Shown here piece by piece: positions 1 through 5,074 of a stretch of 8,004 nucleotides of DNA. Within the stretch, counting starts at the first letter, position 1. Every line of letters begins with the position of its first letter. The notes under the pieces are model-generated. The model searched no databases. It saw only the letters and a program-made list of their open reading frames with translations, and was not told where the DNA came from. The position numbers and the translations under genes are program-made. The DNA is from Alphaproteobacteria bacterium (GTDB lineage Bacteria > Pseudomonadota > Alphaproteobacteria > ATCC43930 > CGMCC-115725): the NCBI GenBank assembly GCA_030039815.1, contig JASHUW010000625.1:1-8004 (forward strand), written 5' to 3'.

Positions 1-123
1 CTCCGCGAACACCGCAACCTCATCGATTCCGGCGAGCGCGGACTGCAGCGCGTCGTCGCGCAGCAGGGATGACCGCAGTCGTTCCACAACCGCACCGCTG
101 GGTGGCAATGGTCCCGGTATCAC
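1..123 (-). CDS. Nif11-like peptide, N-terminal part (runs off left edge)
   Basis: This is an open minus-strand frame with 41 visible codons and no stop before the window edge. I place the start at a GTG (123-121), eight bases after a G6 run that could act as ribosome binding site; a TTG at 108-106 is an alternative. The visible part has the Nif11 heptad-like spacing: VVERL at about residues 12-16, then LLRDDALQSAL at 20-30, then D34 and F39 (the D-x-x-L-Q-x-x-L core). Nif11 proteins are small; some act as leader-bearing RiPP precursors and others have no known role. It diverges from the AspH-type hydroxylase gene. The opposite strand is also open here (1-72, ending TGA) and could instead be the 3' end of a plus-strand gene; G/C third positions do not separate the two. 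I favour the minus frame only because of the motif spacing, so the family call is tentative. Confidence 0.42.
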   Translation of the reverse strand, partial: MIPGPLPPSGAVVERLRSSLLRDDALQSALAGIDEVAVFAE

Positions 124-162
124 TGATGCAGCCCCCCGCCGCCCATGCGCGCACCTCCCGGT

Positions 163-171
163 TGTGATAAT
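163..171 (+). promoter_or_regulatory. candidate extended -10 promoter for the hydroxylase gene
   Basis: The sequence TGTGATAAT has a TGn extension followed by GATAAT, a five-of-six match to the -10 consensus. It sits about 80 bases upstream of the ATG at 253, in the 129-bp gap between two divergent genes. There is no good -35 hexamer at 17 bases upstream, which an extended -10 can tolerate. It is the only AT-rich stretch in this gap. This is a pattern match only. Confidence 0.3.
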
Positions 172-252
172 CGCCACCGCCTGGAAGCGGGATAGCATTG
201 CAGCCGCGAACCGGGCAACATGGCTTGCATCGTGCTGACCGGCGCCGCCCTT

Positions 253-855
253 ATGCCACTTCCCGATCGTATTCGCCTACCGATGCAATTCGACCCGGCG
301 CGGCTCCGGGACGACTTGGAGCGATTGCGCGGCGTCGAATGGCTTCGGCATTTTGTCGAGGAGAATTACCAGGGCGACTGGAGCGTCATCCCGTTGCGCG
401 CGTCCGCCGGCGCGACACACCCCGTCATGATGATGTACCCGGCGCCAGGCGCCGAGGCCTTCGAGGACACGCCTTTTCTCGCGCGGACGACCTACATTCG
501 GGAGATCCTGCGAGGCCTTGAGTGCGAGTTGCAATGTGTTCGGCTCATGCGGCTCGCCGCAGGCTCGGCGATCAAGGAGCACCGCGACCACAACCTTGCA
601 GCCGAGCTTGATGCGGTCCGTCTTCATGTGCCGGTCATATCCAACCCCGGCGTCGATTTCCGGCTCAATCGCACACGGGTGGTCATGGAGCCCGGGAGCC
701 TGTGGTATTTGCGGCTGTCCGACCCGCATAGCGTCAGGAACGACGGCGCTGACGCCCGCGTGCATCTGGTGATCGACGCAATCCCCAACGCCTGGCTTTT
801 GACGATGCTGAAGCGGGCGCCAATCCCACAAGAAGACAAGGCAGGTCCCGAATGA
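253..855 (+). CDS. AspH-type aspartyl/asparaginyl beta-hydroxylase
   Basis: A 200-residue cytoplasmic Fe(II)/2-oxoglutarate dioxygenase of the aspartyl/asparaginyl beta-hydroxylase fold (PF05118-like); enzymes of this family hydroxylate the beta carbon of Asp or Asn in proteins or peptides. The double-stranded beta-helix ligands can be placed: first Fe ligand H110 in KEHRDH, the R123-L-H125 pair matching the conserved R-x-H of AspH, second Fe ligand H159 in LSDPHSVRN, and the 2OG-binding R169 in RVHLVID. The start at 253 (MPLPDRIRLP) is chosen because this is how relatives as I recall them begin; an in-frame ATG at 220 would add 11 residues without a clear Shine-Dalgarno sequence, and neither start has a strong one. 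The stop overlaps the next start as ATGA. The substrate is unknown; nearby candidates are the collar-fold proteins, the Nif11-like peptide and the Asp/Asn-rich precursor at 4842-5015. Confidence 0.85.
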   Translation: MPLPDRIRLPMQFDPARLRDDLERLRGVEWLRHFVEENYQGDWSVIPLRASAGATHPVMMMYPAPGAEAFEDTPFLARTTYIREILRGLECELQCVRLMRLAAGSAIKEHRDHNLAAELDAVRLHVPVISNPGVDFRLNRTRVVMEPGSLWYLRLSDPHSVRNDGADARVHLVIDAIPNAWLLTMLKRAPIPQEDKAGPE

Positions 856-1154
856 GCGATAAGCCGTTGATGTTCGAAGACTTCAAGGCGCGCGTCGGCA
901 GCGTCTTCACGATCACCTATCCTGACATCGCGCCGATCTCGCTGACCCTGCATGAGGCCGAACCGCTGCCGAAGCATGGCGGCAACCCCGACCGGCGTGA
1001 CCCGTTCTCGCTGATCTTCGTCGGACCGAGCGACGTGGTTCTGGTGCAGCGCATCCATCTCCTGAAGCACGAGGAAATGGGTGAACTGCCGATCTTTCTG
1101 GTGACGATCGGCAAGGATGAGCGCGGCTATCAATACCAGGCGGTCTTCAATTGA
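852..1154 (+). CDS. DUF6916-like small protein
   Basis: A 100-residue acidic soluble protein with no signal peptide or membrane segment. It resembles the uncharacterised DUF6916 family: an N-terminal FEDFKARVGSVF segment, a central DPFSLIFVGP strand at about residues 50-59, the HLLKHEEMGELPIFLV segment at about 69-84, and the terminal YQAVFN. The pattern suggests a small beta-rich domain. The ATG overlaps the TGA of the hydroxylase gene by four bases (ATGA), which implies translational coupling, with AAGG/AGG upstream as a weak ribosome binding site. The end overlaps the acetyltransferase gene tail-to-tail by eight bases. From memory, proteins of this type occur beside small tail-collar proteins, as here; the function is unknown, and a partner or chaperone role would be a guess. 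Confidence 0.8.
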   Translation: MSDKPLMFEDFKARVGSVFTITYPDIAPISLTLHEAEPLPKHGGNPDRRDPFSLIFVGPSDVVLVQRIHLLKHEEMGELPIFLVTIGKDERGYQYQAVFN

Positions 1155-1677
1155 CCGCGGCCGGCGGAACCCATTCCATTTCGAAATACGGGCCGTCGTC
1201 GCGAACTTCGCTGAAGCCGAGGCGGCGATAGAGCCGCAGTGCCGGGTTGAATTGTTCGACGAAAATGCACACGCCGCGGCCGCTCTGCCGCGCCGCCTGC
1301 TTCACCGCTTCGATAATGGTCGTGCCGATCCCCTTGCCACGCCACGCCGGCATCAAGGCAATGTCGACAATATTGAGCTGCGTGAGACGGGGTTCGAGAT
1401 AGAGCCGGCCGACCCGCTCGCCCCGGTACTCCAGGACATCGAACCGGCAATTCTGAATGTAGGTGCGGTAGTGATGCCGTTGAGCGTCGAACTGACTGTT
1501 GCAGAACGCGAACTTCTGATCGGCGGACCAGTCGGTGATCGCGAGTTCCAGCTCCCGGGTCGAAGCATAAAGCGCCCGCAGGAAGGGCAAGTCGTCGTCG
1601 GTCTCCGGGCGCAGCGTGAACCCCTGAGACGAAAGCGCCGCCGGCAGTTCGAATGCCGGCGGCGGCTCGGTGCCCAT
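1147..1677 (-). CDS. GNAT family N-acetyltransferase
   Basis: A 176-residue acetyl-CoA-dependent acyltransferase. Motif A is clear: strand VDIALMP at 104-110, then the pyrophosphate-binding loop WRGKGIGT at 112-119 (R/Q-x-x-G-x-G). Motif B follows as NPALRLYRRLGF at 144-155, the usual helix ending in LGF. The first part, FTLRPETDDDLPFLRALY at 20-37, is the standard GNAT beta1-alpha1. I start at 1677 because GAGGGTG lies directly upstream and the previous gene stops five bases away; the frame stays open further upstream to 1836, but that would overlap the collar gene by about 150 bases. It is the last gene of the minus-strand collar operon. The acceptor is unknown: a protein N-terminus, lysine or small molecule are all possible. 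Confidence 0.9.
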   Translation of the reverse strand: MGTEPPPAFELPAALSSQGFTLRPETDDDLPFLRALYASTRELELAITDWSADQKFAFCNSQFDAQRHHYRTYIQNCRFDVLEYRGERVGRLYLEPRLTQLNIVDIALMPAWRGKGIGTTIIEAVKQAARQSGRGVCIFVEQFNPALRLYRRLGFSEVRDDGPYFEMEWVPPAAVN

Positions 1678-1682
1678 CACCC

Positions 1683-2231
1683 TCAGTTCCGGCTCGGGAA
1701 TACTCCGTAGAGCGAAACGCAGAAATTGAGCGCGAGATAAGGCTGCATGTTCTCGTGCGGATTTCCCTGGCCGGGATAGGCCGAAATCGCCTTTGGCGAA
1801 AACTGCGCGTTGGCTGTGTTCGGGGAGGGCAGCCACACGTAGTCGGGCTGCAGCGACGGCCCCAAATAGCTTGTCGGACCCGGTGTCGGCCCCCTCTCGG
1901 CCTGCCCGCCCGACGCGTTTACGGCCGTGGTCACCGTGTGGGTATGCAGCGGCATCTGCGACTCGGTAAGCGTGACCCCCGACGTCCCTTGCACTTCGCC
2001 AATGTTGGTCGGGCTCCGCCCGTTGGGCGTCCCCCAGTGCATCGGTATCTGGCCCTGCAGATTGGGGAGCCCAAAGGTTGAGGTGCCGTTACCGCCATAA
2101 TACGTTCCCAGAATGGAGAACAAGGCGGCGTTTTGCGAAATCGCCATCAGCTGCCCATTGCATTGCGCCCAGTTATACGGAGCGAAATTGAAGCCGAAGC
2201 AGCGGATTTCGCCGACGAATGCTTGTGCCAT
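1683..2231 (-). CDS. phage tail-collar-fold protein, copy A (MdpB-like)
   Basis: A 182-residue protein with a tail-collar domain (PF07484-like) in the first 65 residues: GEIRCFGFNFAPYNWAQCNG at 7-26, YYGGNGTSTFGLPNLQ at 44-59 and PMHWG at 63-67. It continues with HTH at 96-98 and ends in the family signature NMQPYLALNF...FPSRN. The collar fold was first seen in phage short tail fibres; free-standing 180-residue versions are widespread in bacteria ('microcystin-dependent protein' in Microcystis) and have no settled function. There is no signal peptide and no phage gene nearby. The start at 2231 has GGAGGA upstream. It is third of three tandem paralogues and lies five bases before the acetyltransferase gene. 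Residues 100-150 are Pro/Gly/Asn-rich and differ most from the other copies. Confidence 0.88.
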   Translation of the reverse strand: MAQAFVGEIRCFGFNFAPYNWAQCNGQLMAISQNAALFSILGTYYGGNGTSTFGLPNLQGQIPMHWGTPNGRSPTNIGEVQGTSGVTLTESQMPLHTHTVTTAVNASGGQAERGPTPGPTSYLGPSLQPDYVWLPSPNTANAQFSPKAISAYPGQGNPHENMQPYLALNFCVSLYGVFPSRN

Positions 2232-2242
2232 TTCGTCCTCCG

Positions 2243-2782
2243 TTAGTTCTGACTCGGATAGACGCCCTGGAGGGCGATCACGAAGGTGATGCACAAGCTC
2301 GGCATCAGGTTCGCATGAGGCAAGTTGTTGCCTGCGGGCGTGCAGGCGCCGCCGGCCATTTGGTAGAGGACCGGCGCTGGCCCGCTTCCCTGCGTCAGGT
2401 AGAAGTGCAGGGTGGACCCAACAGCGCCGGGAATGACGCTCGCGCCGATCGTGGGAGAGTTGGACTGCGTCGTGGTTGCGTTGAGGGCGTGGCTATGCTG
2501 CGGCATATTGGAGCTCGTCAGCGTCACCTGCTCCGTGCCGGCGGCTTGTCCGATCACATAGTTCGAAAGCCCAGTCCCCTGCCCCTGATGGACCGGCAGC
2601 CGCGATTGCAAATCGGGCAGGTTGAACGTCGTCGTGCCGTTGCCGCCATACGTCGTCCCGATCAGCGCGTACAGGGTAGGGTTCTGGTTGATCGGGACCG
2701 TCTGGCCATTGCAGAAGGCATAACCGCTCGGCGCGAAACTGCCGCCGAACATCATGATCTGACCTACATACGGGGTAGACAT
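2243..2782 (-). CDS. phage tail-collar-fold protein, copy B (MdpB-like)
   Basis: A 179-residue paralogue of its neighbours. The collar domain shows GQIMMFGGSFAPSGYAFCNG at 7-26, TYGGNGTTTFNLPDLQSR at 44-61 and PVHQG at 63-67; HSH at 96-98 matches the H-T/S-H of the other copies. It is the most divergent: it lacks the conserved Trp before CNG (Tyr at 21), the middle is Thr/Ser/Gly-rich, the C-terminal NxC is replaced by SLCITFV, and it ends YPSQN instead of PSRN. The start at 2782 has GGAGG seven bases upstream. The stop lies 11 bases before copy A, so the copies are almost certainly co-transcribed. The divergence in the presumed exposed middle segment suggests the copies have different partners or sit at different positions in a hetero-oligomer (inference). 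Confidence 0.87.
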   Translation of the reverse strand: MSTPYVGQIMMFGGSFAPSGYAFCNGQTVPINQNPTLYALIGTTYGGNGTTTFNLPDLQSRLPVHQGQGTGLSNYVIGQAAGTEQVTLTSSNMPQHSHALNATTTQSNSPTIGASVIPGAVGSTLHFYLTQGSGPAPVLYQMAGGACTPAGNNLPHANLMPSLCITFVIALQGVYPSQN

Positions 2783-2820
2783 CGGAAGCCTCCGGTTCCA
2801 GCGGGTTGCAGTCGGCGCCG

Positions 2821-3366
2821 CTAGTTGCGCGACGGATAGATGCCGTTCAGCGCGATGCACCAGTTGATCGTCAGGTAGGGCTGGATGTTCGTATGCGGCT
2901 GGTTGCCGCCTAGCGTGTTGAGCGAGGCCGGGTTCAGCGGCTGAAGCGGCGAGGTGTCCGGCGCGTAATAGGGGTCCGGGTTCTGCCCCGGCCGATCGTT
3001 CACCACCGCGCCCAGCAGAGCGCCCGCCGAGGGCTCGAGAGCGCTAGCCTGGGCCGAGCCCCCCACGAAGCGGTGGGTATGCGCCGGCGTGTTGGTTGTG
3101 TTGAGCGACACGTTCTCCGTGCCGCCCGTCTGGCCGATGTTGTATTGCCCGCCGCCCGGGGCGTTGCCGGCGTGCATCGGAACGCGGCTGCGCAGATCCG
3201 GCAGCTGAAACGTGGTCGTGCCGTTTCCGCCATAAAACGTCCCGAGGAGCGAGAACAGCGCCTGGTTCTGCTGGATCGACATCGTCTGCCCGTTGCACAG
3301 CGCCCAGTAGCGCGGCGCAAAGTTGAACGCGAACGGCTGAACCTGACCGATGAAAGGCTGAGTCAT
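2821..3366 (-). CDS. phage tail-collar-fold protein, copy C (MdpB-like), first gene of operon
   Basis: A 181-residue collar-fold protein and first gene of the minus-strand operon. The domain contains GQVQPFAFNFAPRYWALCNG at 7-26, FYGGNGTTTFQLPDLRSR at 44-61 and PMHAG at 63-67, then HTH at 96-98 and the ending YLTINWCIALNG...YPSRN. It is closest to the family consensus among the three copies. The start at 3366 follows GAGGGGAG about nine bases upstream. The next gene starts 38 bases after its stop. The variable region (about 100-150) is rich in Ala, Pro, Asn and Asp. No sheath, tube, baseplate or spike gene is present, so a role as part of a complete phage tail is not supported by this window. 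Confidence 0.88.
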   Translation of the reverse strand: MTQPFIGQVQPFAFNFAPRYWALCNGQTMSIQQNQALFSLLGTFYGGNGTTTFQLPDLRSRVPMHAGNAPGGGQYNIGQTGGTENVSLNTTNTPAHTHRFVGGSAQASALEPSAGALLGAVVNDRPGQNPDPYYAPDTSPLQPLNPASLNTLGGNQPHTNIQPYLTINWCIALNGIYPSRN

Positions 3367-3404
3367 CGCCGACGCTCCCCTCCAACTGGTTACAATTTAA
3401 TGTC

Positions 3405-3424
3405 AACTTGTGGTTGCACCAGTT
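3405..3424. repeat. imperfect inverted repeat upstream of the collar operon
   Basis: AACTTGTGGTTGCACCAGTT can pair as AACT/AGTT plus GTG/CAC around a GTTG loop, with one T-C mismatch (seven pairs). It lies 39-58 bases upstream of the first collar gene in the 130-bp gap after the TPR-oxygenase gene. A TTGACA hexamer (3406-3401, minus strand) touches its edge, but there is no -10 at the right distance. It could be an operator or a weak transcript hairpin; there is no T-run to make it a terminator. Confidence 0.3.
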
Positions 3425-3496
3425 TGGCAGACGCCGAGACCCGCGACAAGGGGGTTTGGTATACAATCTATGGTTACTTTTGGCTCACCTTCGCGG

Positions 3497-4660
3497 CTAT
3501 GCCGCGGCCGTATCGACGACATCGAAAACGACGCAAATCCGCTCGCCATCGGCACCGCCCGGCGGGATCGTCGCGTGCGGCACGTGCGACGGGAAGATCA
3601 CCAAGCGCCCCGGTACCGGCTCGATTTCGCGCGTTTCCCAGGGAAACGTGGAGCAGCCATTGATCGGCCTATCGACGCCGAGAACAATCGGGCCGCGATA
3701 GGCGTTTTCCCCCGGCGCGCGCGGGCTCGAGACGTAATAGACCCCGGTGATCCAACCGGCGGGATGCATGTGCGGCATTTGCTTCCCGACGCCGTCATAA
3801 ATGATCGCCCAGGTATGGAGGCGAGCGCGCTTCGGCCGAGTGCGGGCGAATGCGTCGCCCGCGGCCGCAAGGCGCGCATCGTAAGCATCGACCGCTTTAT
3901 GGATTTGACCCACGAGGGCCTCGATCGCGACAGCGCCCGGCTGGCGCAGCACCTGCGTCTGCCAGCCGCCACGCGTGGTCTTGGATTCGGGGTCGCGACG
4001 CAATGTCGGGTTTGACCGTATCTCACGCGCGAGTTCGGCACGGAAGGTCTCGTCGTCGGGATACCCTTCCGGCGCCTCCAGCTGCAGGGTCTCCACCAGC
4101 CGCGTCACGGAAATCAGCGCACACGCCTCTTCGATATGGCCAAGCGCGACGAGGGCCATGGCCTTGAGATAGCGCGCGTAGGCATGGCCCGGGTTCTCGG
4201 CGAGCACCGCTTCGCACCACTGCACCTTGGCCGCCGGCTCGAGCGAGCGGACATGCACCCCCATCAAATGAGGGTTCCTTCCGGCAAACGCGGCGACCGC
4301 CTTCATGTCCAACCGGTCGTTCAGACGGCTCATCAGCAGCAGGTCGAGGAACAAGGTCATCGCCGTCGGGTCGCCCGGCGCCAGTTCGAGCGCGGCTTCG
4401 GCGTGCGGCAACGCCTCCTCGCAACGATCCAATGCAATCAGCACCTCAACCAGCCGGAGGCGCAAGTCCACCGATTTCGGCGTCGTGATGACCGCCTCGC
4501 GCAGGCAGTCCGTCGCCCCCTCGAAATCGCCGAGGTGTCGCAAGGCGCAGCTGAGGATCGCCCAATTACCCGGCTTGGACGGATCAGACTGCACCCCGCG
4601 CCGCGCCATCTCCACCGCGGCTTGGCTGTGCTCAAATCCGACGCGAGCCTCCCAGTGCAT
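3497..4660 (-). CDS. TPR repeats fused to a 2OG-Fe(II) oxygenase domain
   Basis: A 387-residue two-part protein. Residues 28-112 carry TPR-like helical pairs (GNWAILSCALRHLGDFEGAT and VEVLIALDRCEEALPHAEAA), and a further one lies at 156-185 (YARYLKAMALVALGHIEEAC); these usually bind proteins or peptides. Residues 275-385 match the 2OG-FeII_Oxy_5 family (PF13759): HMHPAGWITGVYYVSSP with H297/H299 as first iron ligand region, FPSHVPHATIPP with H362 as the likely second, and R374 in GERICVVFDV for 2-oxoglutarate. The expected substrate is a protein hydroxylated at a side chain, chosen by the TPR part. The start at 4660 is fixed: a stop lies about 50 bases upstream in frame with no other start codon, and AGGGGA is about ten bases away. 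It is a separate unit from the collar genes (130 bp apart, same strand) and divergent from the precursor gene. Confidence 0.88.
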   Translation of the reverse strand: MHWEARVGFEHSQAAVEMARRGVQSDPSKPGNWAILSCALRHLGDFEGATDCLREAVITTPKSVDLRLRLVEVLIALDRCEEALPHAEAALELAPGDPTAMTLFLDLLLMSRLNDRLDMKAVAAFAGRNPHLMGVHVRSLEPAAKVQWCEAVLAENPGHAYARYLKAMALVALGHIEEACALISVTRLVETLQLEAPEGYPDDETFRAELAREIRSNPTLRRDPESKTTRGGWQTQVLRQPGAVAIEALVGQIHKAVDAYDARLAAAGDAFARTRPKRARLHTWAIIYDGVGKQMPHMHPAGWITGVYYVSSPRAPGENAYRGPIVLGVDRPINGCSTFPWETREIEPVPGRLVIFPSHVPHATIPPGGADGERICVVFDVVDTAAA

Positions 4661-4792
4661 GTCGCGACATCCCCTGACGCCGCCGTGCCGGGCGCCTCCA
4701 CAAACACAATCCTAGTCGCTAAAGCAGCTATTCGCCATAGCAACGAAGACGTGTTCAAGAATTTGCGGACTCGCCGCAGCGTTAGTGGTTTC

Positions 4793-4821
4793 TTGTCGGC
4801 CTGAGTTTTATTGCCTAGAAT
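4793..4821 (+). promoter_or_regulatory. sigma70-like promoter of the precursor-cyclase operon
   Basis: TTGTCG (4793-4798) and TAGAAT (4816-4821) are separated by exactly 17 bases, matching four of six and five of six consensus positions. Transcription would start near 4828, giving a leader of only about 14 bases that still contains the GGGGG ribosome binding site (4834-4838). This is the best promoter match I found in the window, and its position right before the short peptide gene supports that gene being real. Confidence 0.55.
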
Positions 4822-4841
4822 TGACTCATCCTTGGGGGTGG

Positions 4842-5015
4842 ATGATGGACCAACCGCGCGACCGCAACGAGGCTGTGCCCGAAGCGAATGACGACACGCC
4901 CGTCGCGCCCCTGCGTCGGAAGTGGCAAACGCCGCGGGTCCTGCTGGCGGACCGGCATACTACACGCAATGATTGCATGGCCAACCACGACGGCCCCCAT
5001 GGACTGTCGTCGTAG
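4842..5015 (+). CDS. putative lasso-type RiPP precursor peptide
   Basis: A 57-residue hydrophilic peptide (56 if the second ATG at 4845 is used). GGGGG at 4834-4838 sets the start; an in-frame ATG at 4785 would lie upstream of the predicted promoter. The first 24 residues are Asp/Glu/Pro-rich. RRKWQTPRVLLAD (25-37) fits the lasso leader rule W-x-x-P-x-hydrophobic that the PqqD-like RRE protein recognises. Lasso leaders end with Thr two residues before the core: with T41 in that place the core is N43 to S57, and the only suitable acidic residue, D50, falls at core position 8, within the permitted 7-9 for the ring. Asn at core position 1 would be unusual, since Gly, Ala, Ser or Cys are common. 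T40 as the marker would give R42 and a nine-residue ring. The peptide has no Tyr and one Cys (C45). It lies 59 bases before the cyclase gene. The exact family is not certain. Confidence 0.62.
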   Translation: MMDQPRDRNEAVPEANDDTPVAPLRRKWQTPRVLLADRHTTRNDCMANHDGPHGLSS

Positions 5016-5055
5016 CAGCGGCAGCCGAGGAAGTAGTGTTCCGGCATATTCTCGA

Positions 5056-5069
5056 ACCGTATCCACGGT
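5056..5069. repeat. perfect short inverted repeat at the cyclase translation start
   Basis: ACCGT-ATCC-ACGGT forms a five-base-pair stem with a four-base loop, ending five bases before the cyclase ATG. It covers the only purine-containing stretch where a ribosome could bind; the gene has no clear Shine-Dalgarno sequence. It could lower cyclase synthesis relative to the precursor, which is the usual need in RiPP operons. A stem this short could also be chance. Confidence 0.3.
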
Positions 5070-5074
5070 CATAA

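Noticed and set aside
1..72. Plus-strand open frame ending in TGA at 70-72
   Set aside because: It could be the end of a plus-strand gene, but its 23 visible residues show no family pattern, while the opposite strand shows Nif11-like spacing. It is kept as the stated alternative rather than a feature.
1117..1710. Long plus-strand open frame antisense to the acetyltransferase
   Set aside because: The minus-strand frame has clear GNAT motifs; the plus frame has none and crosses the end of the DUF6916-like gene.
1678..1836. N-terminal extension of the acetyltransferase to 1836
   Set aside because: It would overlap the collar gene, while an ATG with a ribosome binding site at 1677 gives a normal-length GNAT protein.
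1683..3366. Prophage or tailocin remnant
   Set aside because: The collar fold alone suggests phage, but no tube, sheath, baseplate, capsid, integrase or lysis gene is present, and small free-standing collar proteins are common in bacterial chromosomes.
3401..3406. Perfect TTGACA hexamer on the minus strand before the collar operon
   Set aside because: At 16-18 bases downstream the sequence is GGAGGG-like, not a -10, so no complete promoter can be claimed.
3073..3663. Long plus-strand open frame antisense to copy C and the oxygenase gene end
   Set aside because: It is Arg/Pro-rich with no domain pattern, spans two well-supported genes and the gap between them, and is explained by the high GC content of the opposite strand.
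4785..4841. Upstream ATG giving a 76-residue precursor
   Set aside because: The added 19 residues cover the predicted -10 and -35 elements and there is no ribosome binding site; the ATG pair at 4842/4845 has GGGGG in place.
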